NCBI RefSeq assembly: GCF_000153825.1
Contig: NZ_DS022299.1
Span: 1,700,869 to 1,764,868, forward strand
From: Synechococcus sp. RS9916
Lineage (GTDB): Bacteria > Cyanobacteriota > Cyanobacteriia > PCC-6307 > Cyanobiaceae
Length of the DNA stretch: 64,000 nt
Reading direction: 5' to 3'
The position numbers and the translations under genes are program-made. The notes beneath the pieces were generated by a model. That model was given only the letters and a program-made list of their open reading frames with translations, ran no database searches and had not been told where the DNA came from. Numbering within the stretch: position 1 is the stretch's first letter; every line of letters starts with the position of its first letter. This document shows positions 57,372 to 64,000 of the stretch, piece by piece.

Positions 57372-57791
57372 TTACAACCCAGCCTGGGGGCGAACGTAAA
57401 GATGGGCAGATGTCTCGAGTCTCATTGAGCTGGCTTCACGCCCGGCAATCAATGTCAACACCTTGTTGGCGTCAGAACCAGGCCTTAAGGCCGAAACGAC
57501 CTCAACACAGCCACCACCCTCTTTCGAGACAAGACAAAGGTTCTGAGATTGAAGATCTGAGGTCAGCAGAAGCCCGGACCTCATACCAGCAAGCGCCGTT
57601 TCACAGGCCTTTTTGGGTGGAGACACTAAAAAGCGACGTGCCTTCGAAAAATTAATAAAAATTGCACCATCAGCTCTCTTCATTGCCCCAGTCACAGAGC
57701 AGCTGGATTGCGCCCTCAAGGGCGATAAATGGACAAGAGAAAAAGCGGGAGCTAACACCAATGCAACAAGGCAGCTGCGCAGGAGAAGCAT
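57372..57791 (-). CDS. Small secreted four-cysteine protein, module copy 2
   Basis: The 139-residue protein starts MLLLRSCLVALVLAPAFSLV, a signal peptide probably cleaved after LRAQ near 28. The mature part keeps the four cysteines of copy 1: SSCSVTG, KKACETALAG, QNLCLVSK and GGCVEVV. It ends SAHLYVRPQAGL, nearly the same as copy 1. It remains an intact frame even though its divergent partner at 57843 is destroyed. Function unknown. Confidence 0.75.
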   Translation of the reverse strand: MLLLRSCLVALVLAPAFSLVHLSPLRAQSSCSVTGAMKRADGAIFINFSKARRFLVSPPKKACETALAGMRSGLLLTSDLQSQNLCLVSKEGGGCVEVVSALRPGSDANKVLTLIAGREASSMRLETSAHLYVRPQAGL

Positions 57792-57842
57792 TGGAACTCA
57801 CTAAGAATATTCCACTATACTGACACAAAAGGGATTCATTCA

Positions 57843-58147
57843 ATGGGTCGCGTCAATTGGCGCCTATCCATTGGAGCTACTGGGCTTATAGCCTCGAGCC
57901 TCCTGTGTATTTATTCATACATTAGCTATAACCAATCGAATCGATACATTGGCCAAGAGTTAGAACTACTCGAATCCCAGAAAGAGCTTTTAATCACCAG
58001 CCAAAATGCACTCAAAGACTCAGAGCTTACAGCTTGAGCCGCCGATGCCAAGCCACATCACTCGCTTTGCCGCTAAATTATCTTGCTACGTTCTTTCTGC
58101 TAATATTTCTAGGGTTAGACCTACTAGACACTCATGAAGTTCAATAA
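57843..58147 (+). pseudogene. Deletion scar joining the first and second orphan membrane genes, module copy 2
   Basis: The frame from ATG 57843 encodes 64 residues aligned without gaps to the start of the protein at 51387 (shared LESQKELL and NALKDSEL), then stops at 58037. In another frame, about 58049-58147 encodes ATSLALPLNYLATFFLLIFL and then GLDLLDTHEVQ, matching the C-terminal helix of the protein at 52073 (TSAALQLNYLATILLLLFLA). About 0.95 kb present in copy 1 is missing. The remnant ends inside the start of the protease gene, so that gene may use signals left from the lost operon. Confidence 0.85.
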
Positions 58148-60236
58148 ATCTAGAGCTACATTCACTTCATTTCTGGGCACGTTTTTAATTGCAGCATGCT
58201 CCTCAGCAGCACAGAGTTCACCTGCAGACAGTATTGTCAGAATCAAAGGCAGTGCAATGCCAGGATCTGGAGTCGTCGTTGATGCTCAAGGGGGCAAAGC
58301 TACAATTTGGACAGTAGCTCATGTAATTGGTAACGCCGACAGTGACATTTCTGTAACTGAGCGAGATGGAGCAACAGCAACAGCAACTCTTTTAAAGTTT
58401 GACGAAAATCGGGACATTGCAGTTCTCCAAATCAATACAAAACTGCCATATAAGTCAATTCAAACCAGCAATGCATCAAGAGAAGAAACTGGATTAGTTG
58501 TCATTGGCTATCCCAACAGATTTAACACAAGACAGCAGAAAGCCAAAATTCAAGTTTCCCGAGATGGCGTTGTTTATGGATCGTGGCCCAATAGTGCAAG
58601 CAACTACAACATTGCTTACAAGGCCGCAACACTTCCAGGAATGAGTGGAGGAGGTGTCTTCAACGCCAAGGGCGAACTGGTCGCCATTCATGCACTGAAA
58701 GATATTGGCGAAACACTAGTCGAAAGTTGCCAGGGCTCTCTGAAAGAAGTTGGAAAAATTGGCATGGATTGTACGAACTCATCTACTACAAATGACCATG
58801 CCATTGCATATGAAAAATCAAATCCAACCTTTTATACAGTCAGACTGCTTGGATCAAGGGGCATAACACCCAATCGGTTTCAAACACCTATTTCAAGCCA
58901 AACATCGCTAGCCCTTGATATTCCAGTCTTGCTTGACAATTTCAACAAAAGCAAAGAAAAAGCATACTCTTACATCGCCAAATCACTTCCAAGCTCAAAA
59001 AGCAACGACCAATTAACCCAAGATCAAAAATTAGCAGCGCTCATTTATTACAATAACAATGCAGGGTTCAGGAAGCATCCAGCATCTCCTGTCTACAAGG
59101 AATTCATTTTGAACCAAAATCTTAACACCAACTCAAGAATAGACAATCTCCTTGTCACACAAGCAGCTCGCTTCGGCACCGAAAGCATTGACTACAAGAC
59201 AACTCCCTATGGATCACAAGCCTTCGAAAAGCTTGAATCAGACTGGTGGTCTCAATACGGAAGCCGATACAAATCAGCCTGCCTGGCCAGTGATGCTGCA
59301 CCATTTTGGTGCGAACCAGACAATCTAAAAAGCAAAAATTTGGCAAAAAATGCCAGGCAAGCATTTAACTTAAACAGCAGCTTTGTCAAAGCCAAGATTG
59401 CGAATGGAACAGCTGATGCTGACGAGTATTTACTTGCAGCTCAAGGCCTAACATATCTGAACAAAGACCCTAAACAAGCCCTTGAATATGCGCTTGAAGC
59501 ACAAATGCTTGGGGAGCAAAGAGCTGAGCAATTAATCAATGACATTGCTCAACGCATCGGAGACTACGACGCTTTAGTTCTTTCATTCTACAACAAATTC
59601 TTTTACCAGCTCGAGAAAAGCAAAGGCAGTAAAAACTCTCCTTACACAATTCAGCTGCCTATTGGGAATAGCCTAACAGCCTTCAAAAAAAGTCCACTTG
59701 GCTGCGAAGTAGGTCGAGAAATACAATCATCTGCGCCTGAACAACTTAAGCAAACATGGCAGTCCACATTCAATGATTTTGTCAGAACGATAGATACATC
59801 CTGCAGCAACAATAATCCTTCTGGCGATAGTTCAAATGCCATCACAGAAAAAACATTAGATACCAAAACAGAGGCCCAAGCTCTCAAAACACTAACGCAG
59901 CTGGGCATTGAGATACCTGCAGAAGCATCAATTCAGATGACGATGCCCACATCGATTCCAGGTATCGTTGGGGAAATGGCCACATACAGCGGTCCGAAGT
60001 CGGCCAAAGTCCTTTACGAGGAAATTGTCAAAAAAGCTTTGCAAAATGGTTTTAAGCCAACAAATGGTGGTGCTGGACGAGGAGCTGGAAACGGCTGCAT
60101 GAGCCCCGGAGGCATGACCATGTGTGCCGCTTATTTTTCAAACGAAACTCTCGGCAAAGGCAAAAAGTTCTTTCTAATGATTAATTCAGCACCAGGGATG
60201 GATGGACTTATGATTCAAACAAATATCGCAAACTGA
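58134..60236 (+). CDS. Trypsin-like serine protease lipoprotein with long unknown C-terminal region
   Basis: The 700-residue protein has a lipoprotein signal (lipobox IAAC, Cys22) and a trypsin-like domain (about 30-200). The triad is visible as His63 in WTVAHVIG, Asp94 in ENRDIAVLQI and Ser171 in LPGMSGGGVF. Residues 250-500 are helical, with a Sel1/TPR-like segment ALEYALEAQMLGEQRAEQLI. The last 90 residues form a separate domain with two cysteines (GNGCMSPGGMTMCAAYF). The gene is much richer in A/T than its surroundings, suggesting transfer. It should act at the periplasmic side of a membrane; its substrate is unknown. Related exported proteases are common in cyanobacteria. Confidence 0.85.
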   Translation: MKFNKSRATFTSFLGTFLIAACSSAAQSSPADSIVRIKGSAMPGSGVVVDAQGGKATIWTVAHVIGNADSDISVTERDGATATATLLKFDENRDIAVLQINTKLPYKSIQTSNASREETGLVVIGYPNRFNTRQQKAKIQVSRDGVVYGSWPNSASNYNIAYKAATLPGMSGGGVFNAKGELVAIHALKDIGETLVESCQGSLKEVGKIGMDCTNSSTTNDHAIAYEKSNPTFYTVRLLGSRGITPNRFQTPISSQTSLALDIPVLLDNFNKSKEKAYSYIAKSLPSSKSNDQLTQDQKLAALIYYNNNAGFRKHPASPVYKEFILNQNLNTNSRIDNLLVTQAARFGTESIDYKTTPYGSQAFEKLESDWWSQYGSRYKSACLASDAAPFWCEPDNLKSKNLAKNARQAFNLNSSFVKAKIANGTADADEYLLAAQGLTYLNKDPKQALEYALEAQMLGEQRAEQLINDIAQRIGDYDALVLSFYNKFFYQLEKSKGSKNSPYTIQLPIGNSLTAFKKSPLGCEVGREIQSSAPEQLKQTWQSTFNDFVRTIDTSCSNNNPSGDSSNAITEKTLDTKTEAQALKTLTQLGIEIPAEASIQMTMPTSIPGIVGEMATYSGPKSAKVLYEEIVKKALQNGFKPTNGGAGRGAGNGCMSPGGMTMCAAYFSNETLGKGKKFFLMINSAPGMDGLMIQTNIAN

Positions 60237-60270
60237 GCACCTGAATATCGCGCCTGCACAACAACCATCA

Positions 60271-60307
60271 CCAGGCTACGGATAGCTTCAATCTACTCTT
60301 AGCCTGG
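60271..60307 (+). terminator. Possible terminator after the protease gene
   Basis: An eight-base perfect inverted repeat (CCAGGCTA at 60271-60278 with TAGCCTGG at 60300-60307) encloses a 21-base loop in the 133-base gap between the convergent protease and menE genes. The loop is long and no T run follows, so this is a weak candidate. Confidence 0.35.
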
Positions 60308-60369
60308 CTCTAATCAATCAACAAGCAAAAGTCTAATCAAGGAATTACCTCTTTCCGCTTGATTTCAAA

Positions 60370-61521
60370 TCAAATGGCTTCAAGCCATTTCCGCCAGCGC
60401 TGACGCTCCCACTTGCCTGAAGCGGTGGGAGCCAGTTTTGGACAGAGCACCCAGCGCTTCGGTCGCTCGGCAGGCGGCCAACTAATAGTAAGTGATCTAA
60501 AGCGCCTTAGGAAACAGTCATCACAACTACCTACCAAAGCCACCAGTTGTTGCCCCCATTCAGGGTCTTCCACACCAAGGAAGAGCACTGGAAGAATGGG
60601 CAGTGAAGCTCTTTCAATTGCAGCTAAAAGCCGAGCTTCCAGTTGCTCAGGAAACACGGTTTCTCCACCGGAATGAATAGCACCATCGATCCGGCCCGCA
60701 ATCTGGAGGAATGGGGTCAACGTGGCTCGATCCCCGGAGCGCCACCAACCTTCCCCGTCGGTGAGTGGTTCCCAACGATCAGGCTGATCCACACACCAAC
60801 GCCCCAAAGCCAAGCGATCGGTGCAGACTTCTAGTGCCCCATCAGAGGCAAGGCGAAGCTGCACATCCACCAGCGGATCCCCACAACCAGGCTCACCGGC
60901 TAGGAAGCGGGCCGGTGGCAAGGCAGCCACCATCGCCGCCGTCTCCGTCGAGCCATAACAAGGCGCCAAAGGCAGCCTCCAAGTGCGTGCCTGCTTCGCC
61001 AACGGCGGCGGAAGAGCAGCACCTCCGATCCAGATCAACTGCATCTGCTGCAGAAAGGCCACCCCATCGGGATGAGCCATAAGACGCGCCAACTGCGTGG
61101 GCACCAACGAAAGCAATGCAGTGTTGGTCCTCCAGGCGGGTAGGCCCCGGCAGAACGCGAGCAACTCAGTTGGGGCTTTCATCAACCCCGGCGGCAGCTG
61201 CTGATAGTCAGCACCCCAGCAGCGGGCGCGCCACCAAGGCATCAGACCACTTACGTGCTCCAACGGCAGGGGATTGAGCAGCAGGCTGGCGGCAGGGTCA
61301 AGACCGATTTCTGTTAGCCAATGGGCGGTGGCTGCTGCCGAACGGTCCAGATGAAGCAAGGGCTGAGCACAGCAGCGGCTGCCGCCACTACTGCCACCAC
61401 TGCGCACCAGAACTCCCGGCCCCGACGGCAGCTGATCAATGGGGGCCGCTGCAGCCTTGGGAGACAGGCTCACCCACTGGCCCGCTGCCAGCCCCTGCTC
61501 CAACAGTTCGACCTCATTCAT
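60370..61521 (-). CDS. menE: o-succinylbenzoate-CoA ligase MenE, intact copy
   Basis: MenE activates o-succinylbenzoate with ATP and CoA in phylloquinone synthesis. The 383-residue protein has the P-loop VRSGGSSGGSR near 37, CYGSTETAAMVAALPP near 190, the A8-type hinge IAGRIDGAIHSGGETVFPEQ near 270 and the C-terminal catalytic lysine in TASGKWERQRW near 370. It is somewhat shorter than many acyl-CoA ligases, as is usual in cyanobacterial MenE. Its ATG overlaps the menC stop (ATGA). A second, N-terminally truncated and diverged menE lies at 55260-56105. Confidence 0.93.
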   Translation of the reverse strand: MNEVELLEQGLAAGQWVSLSPKAAAAPIDQLPSGPGVLVRSGGSSGGSRCCAQPLLHLDRSAAATAHWLTEIGLDPAASLLLNPLPLEHVSGLMPWWRARCWGADYQQLPPGLMKAPTELLAFCRGLPAWRTNTALLSLVPTQLARLMAHPDGVAFLQQMQLIWIGGAALPPPLAKQARTWRLPLAPCYGSTETAAMVAALPPARFLAGEPGCGDPLVDVQLRLASDGALEVCTDRLALGRWCVDQPDRWEPLTDGEGWWRSGDRATLTPFLQIAGRIDGAIHSGGETVFPEQLEARLLAAIERASLPILPVLFLGVEDPEWGQQLVALVGSCDDCFLRRFRSLTISWPPAERPKRWVLCPKLAPTASGKWERQRWRKWLEAI

Positions 61522-62510
61522 ACAGCCGCCGCTCTCCATACCTCCTGAGGGTCAAACGAAAACAGCGCCCCCTCCGGACACCACCCCGGGGCCAACCCCG
61601 GCGCAGCTGGCGTCGGCCCCTGCTGCTGCAAAGCCGCCAGATGGGCCAGCCAGCGGGCCCCAATGCCAGTTTCAAAGGCGGTGCTCAGCATCCGATGGGG
61701 AGCTCCCTGCTGCAGTTGACGCAGCAACGGCCGGGGATCCCCCTCCAGAGCGGGTCGCCGCACCTGCCACCCAGGCCACTTGGACCGCCAAGCAGGGTGG
61801 TCCCGCAAGCCCTCATCCAACGCCACAGGGACCCTCGCTAACAGATGATGATGGCCCACCAGATCATCCAGCGCCAAAGGCTGCTCCATCCACTCCAGAC
61901 GGGGCTCGCTCTGAAGCGCCTCGGCCCATTGCTCCGCGGTCGCCAGCCCCCACCCGCCGTTCGCATCCAAACGCAGGCGGGCCTGCGATGGCAACGCCTC
62001 CAGCAACCAGGCCAACAAACGGCGTTCCTCAGAATCCGCTGCCGCCGCCACCTTCCACTTAAGGGTCAGCGCGCCATCGACCGGCATCGCCGCGAGCACC
62101 CGGGCCAGCGCCTCCTGCATCGGGGGCCCAGCCGGCAGCAACCGGGCTGATGCAGGCGCTGGCAACCAGTCCAGCGGACTGCGCTCTCCCACCAGACCCT
62201 GCAGCTCTGCCAGGGCTGCCCCCAAAGCGAAGGCCACTTCTGCAGGGGGGCCCGCCAACAGCTGTTCGACCTCATCCACAGACGCAAACGTGGCTGCGCC
62301 ATGGATCCGCTCAGTCAACCAGCGGTCGCAAAGCACCTGTTGCTCTGGTGTGAGCGGTGATACCTCGCCCCAACCACAACAACCACAGCCATCTGTGATG
62401 CGCAGCAACCAGCCCCGTCGCTGCTGCCAGGCTCCAGCAGCAGTCTGCAAAGGGCGGGTGAGCGCAAAGGCGTAGGGCCTGGTCTCGAGCCTCAGACCCA
62501 TGACCCTCAT
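61518..62510 (-). CDS. menC: o-succinylbenzoate synthase MenC
   Basis: MenC dehydrates SHCHC to o-succinylbenzoate. The 330-residue enolase-superfamily protein has the KxK catalytic segment LTLKWKVAA near 150, metal ligands in LRLDANGGWG and LEWMEQPLAL, and the third in VPVALDEGLRD. The strand that normally offers the second catalytic Lys reads WQVRRPALEGDP, with Arg in its place. The ATG at 62510 overlaps the menA stop (TGATG), so menA-menC-menE is a tightly coupled operon. An open frame to 62741 is antisense-like and inside menA. Confidence 0.9.
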   Translation of the reverse strand: MRVMGLRLETRPYAFALTRPLQTAAGAWQQRRGWLLRITDGCGCCGWGEVSPLTPEQQVLCDRWLTERIHGAATFASVDEVEQLLAGPPAEVAFALGAALAELQGLVGERSPLDWLPAPASARLLPAGPPMQEALARVLAAMPVDGALTLKWKVAAAADSEERRLLAWLLEALPSQARLRLDANGGWGLATAEQWAEALQSEPRLEWMEQPLALDDLVGHHHLLARVPVALDEGLRDHPAWRSKWPGWQVRRPALEGDPRPLLRQLQQGAPHRMLSTAFETGIGARWLAHLAALQQQGPTPAAPGLAPGWCPEGALFSFDPQEVWRAAAV

Positions 62511-63490
62511 CACCCCGCCATCTTTACCGACCATCCCAGCAGAGGAGCCAGCGCCAGACCAGCGCTGAGGCCAAGACCGTTCAAGGCCTGAAAGCGGAGG
62601 GCCAGAAACTTGCTTTGCTGGATGCGCTCTGGTTGATGGTGGTGGTGGCGCAGCAAACGAATCAAGGCGACTCCAGCCGGTAGGCCCAGAACGCCAGCCA
62701 GGGCGGAAGGGGGCCAATGGCCCTGCAGCACCGGGATCCACTCCAGAGCCAAGGTGCCGCCCACAAACCAGGGAATCAGCGCCGCGGCCCTGGCCGTCCC
62801 CAGACGCACCACCGGAGAGCGCTTGCCATGGGCCGCGTCCTCCTCCACCTGATGGAAGTGGGAGCAGAAGAGCACCAGCGCCGTGGCCAAGGCCGGGCCG
62901 GAGCCCAGGGTGAGCGCGGTGCCCCAGGGGAGCACCGCGGTCTCACCTGCAGCCGGAACGGGGGCCAGCACCAGCAGAGCGGCCGCCGTTGCAAAAGGGC
63001 CAAAGGCCAACCAGCAGAGCGGTTCTCCCAAGCCCAGATAGCTGAAACGGAAGGGAGGACCTTGATACACGTAACCAATGACGCAGCTGATGGCCACCAG
63101 CAGCAGCACCCAAGGCGTGCTGCGCAGGGCCAAGAGCAGCATCAACAACAGACCGAGCAGCAGAGCCAGCCAGGCCAACTGCCGCACCGGTCGCTTGCGA
63201 CCCAGCAAAGCCACGACGGAATGAGGTTTGCCTACCGCATCCACCCCGGTGTCGGCATCAAACAGATCGTTGCTGAGGTTTTCCCAGAGGAGCAACAACA
63301 CAGCTGCCATCAGGAAGCCAGCGCACTGCCCCCAGCGCACGGGCTGTGCCGCGGACAGCCGCCAACCCGCTGCCAACAGCACAGGCATCACCGCCACCGA
63401 ATACATCGGCCACTTGATCGCAGCCTTCCAAAGACGCCGGCGATCCGGGGACGGGGAGTAACGGGATGCAACAGCCTGCGGATCTGGCAT
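62510..63490 (-). CDS. menA: 1,4-dihydroxy-2-naphthoate phytyltransferase MenA
   Basis: MenA attaches the phytyl (or polyprenyl) tail to DHNA in the membrane, leading to phylloquinone for photosystem I. The 326-residue UbiA-type protein has the aspartate motif in ENLSNDLFDADTGVD near 67-81 and about eight helices. The second polar motif appears near FCSHFHQVEEDAAHGKRSP at about 205-223. The start MPDPQAVASRYSPSPDRR is at 63490. The same first six codons are found fused to menE' at 56105. It is divergent from menF, and the two possible ATG codons overlap. Confidence 0.93.
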   Translation of the reverse strand: MPDPQAVASRYSPSPDRRRLWKAAIKWPMYSVAVMPVLLAAGWRLSAAQPVRWGQCAGFLMAAVLLLLWENLSNDLFDADTGVDAVGKPHSVVALLGRKRPVRQLAWLALLLGLLLMLLLALRSTPWVLLLVAISCVIGYVYQGPPFRFSYLGLGEPLCWLAFGPFATAAALLVLAPVPAAGETAVLPWGTALTLGSGPALATALVLFCSHFHQVEEDAAHGKRSPVVRLGTARAAALIPWFVGGTLALEWIPVLQGHWPPSALAGVLGLPAGVALIRLLRHHHHQPERIQQSKFLALRFQALNGLGLSAGLALAPLLGWSVKMAG

Positions 63491-64000
63491 GGATTCGAGC
63501 CCTGCAGCCCGAACAAAGGCCCATACATTTGAGCAGCACGATGTCTTATCCCGTCGGATGCAGGCCGGTTCCGTCTCCAACCCGGATGCTGCACGCCTTG
63601 CTGACGTGCTGGCGGAAGCCCTGTGCACCTGGGAACAGCACCGGGGCGACGACGGGGTCTTCACCATGGCGCTGCCCCTGCAGGGCGTCGACCCCTTGCA
63701 GCAACTGCCCCTGCTGGAGGCTCCCCATCCCTTCCGTTTTCTCTGGGATGGCTCCCCAGGCCTCTCCCTAGCCGCCAGCGGTCGCTGCCATCACCTCGAT
63801 CTGGCCGGACCGAAACGCTTCGAACTGGCCCAGCGCTTCAGCGACGCCACCTTGGCCCGGCTGATTGATGCCAGCCCCGACGCCCCGGCCCAAGCCCGCA
63901 GCCGCGTCCTTCTGGCGTTTGCCTTCTTCGCCCATGCCGGGGAGCAACAGCCCCAGCCCGTCGATGCCATTCCGTCGGTGCAGGCGGTGCTGCCGCGCTG
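63474..64000 (+). repeat. Direct repeat, right copy (menA start and menF 5' part)
   Basis: This is the counterpart of 56089-56615, identical in all stretches I compared and continuing to the window edge. On the left it joins normal menA coding sequence, so this copy appears to be the native arrangement. How far it continues beyond 64000 cannot be seen. Confidence 0.9.
63489..64000 (+). CDS. menF: Isochorismate synthase MenF, N-terminal part (runs off the right edge)
   Basis: MenF converts chorismate to isochorismate, the first step of phylloquinone synthesis. About 170 codons are visible, encoding the poorly conserved N-terminal region (LAEALCTWEQHRGDDGVFTM, FRFLWDGSPGLSLAASGRCH, LAFAFFAHAGEQQPQP). 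The last of these resembles the conserved FFAHAGE-type strand of isochorismate synthases. The start may be ATG 63489, overlapping the menA start codon, or ATG 63558, which would leave a 67-base divergent promoter region. The frame is open to the window edge. The truncated copy at 56104 lets one read the next 120 codons or so indirectly. Confidence 0.85.
   Translation, partial: MDSSPAARTKAHTFEQHDVLSRRMQAGSVSNPDAARLADVLAEALCTWEQHRGDDGVFTMALPLQGVDPLQQLPLLEAPHPFRFLWDGSPGLSLAASGRCHHLDLAGPKRFELAQRFSDATLARLIDASPDAPAQARSRVLLAFAFFAHAGEQQPQPVDAIPSVQAVLPR

Noticed and set aside
62717-63532. 271-codon plus-strand frame over menA
   Set aside because: It is antisense to menA and His/Gln/Arg-rich, with no motif.
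54311-64000. Insertion sequence or integron as cause of the men rearrangement
   Set aside because: No transposase, integrase, terminal inverted repeats or target-site duplications were seen at 56089, 56967 or 63474.

Overview
The window looks like a chromosome segment of a marine picocyanobacterium, most likely a marine Synechococcus. It is GC-rich and tightly packed. It carries oxygenic-phototroph genes (ycf3, ycf34, rpaB, pedR, rbcR, chlM, crtP/crtB, eight cyanobacterial NDH-1 genes and the phylloquinone genes menA, menC, menE and menF). No rRNA, tRNA, CRISPR array or transposase was seen, and no stretch above about 300 bases lacks a gene or gene remnant.

Layout. 1-4400: start of tmk, a copper-type P-ATPase, ycf3 and radA. 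4533-9301: rpaB followed by a lipid operon, plsX-fabH-fabD-plsC. 9271-11987: ycf34-tsaB-ydcF-like on the minus strand, divergent from a CCA-adding enzyme. 12048-17021: an RNA-binding protein, crtB and crtP, ndhM with a DUF3172 protein, and rbcR. 17151-24389: a co-directional run of an NnrU/Z-ISO-like gene, ndhF, ndhD, a LapA-like gene, scpA and a sugar nucleotidyltransferase. 24367-25781: metF, pedR and a small conserved protein. 25851-33542: a long minus-strand run, DUF3352-sixA-gltA-ndhA-ndhI-ndhG-ndhE-nadK-CYTH. 33620-41999: rhodanese, hrcA, trpB, a methyltransferase, SUI1, cysC, an AI-2E family permease, purE, nagA and chlM. 42028-46099: an Rre1/Ycf29-like regulator, an RluA-like enzyme, a lipoprotein and a DUF2157/GDYXXLXY pair. 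46140-50824: a secreted protein, a cysteine desulfurase, a membrane protein, rsmH and ndhH.

The accessory part is 50894-64000. It holds two diverged and partly destroyed copies of phylloquinone genes, plus an orphan module duplicated around them. The left copy has an intact DHNA-CoA thioesterase (54311-54778) and the C-terminal half of a menE fused in frame to the first codons of menA (55260-56105). Next comes a 5' fragment of menF that is joined out of frame, at a short homology, to the 3' part of a second thioesterase (56104-57335). The right copy has intact menE, menC and menA and the start of menF. The first 527 bases of the menF fragment visible in both places are an apparently exact direct repeat (56089-56615 and 63474-64000). 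Intact function can therefore be assembled only as a mosaic: thioesterase from the left, menE/C/A/F from the right.

Interleaved with this is an unrecognised module: a small four-cysteine secreted protein divergent from two overlapping genes for proteins with a membrane segment at each end (50894-52630). A decayed paralogue lies at 57372-58147, where a deletion has joined the start of the first membrane gene to the end of the second. Directly downstream is a 700-residue, A/T-rich trypsin-like lipoprotein. This region is the best candidate in the window for something undescribed. Assembly error or strain mixture must be excluded first for the exact repeat.
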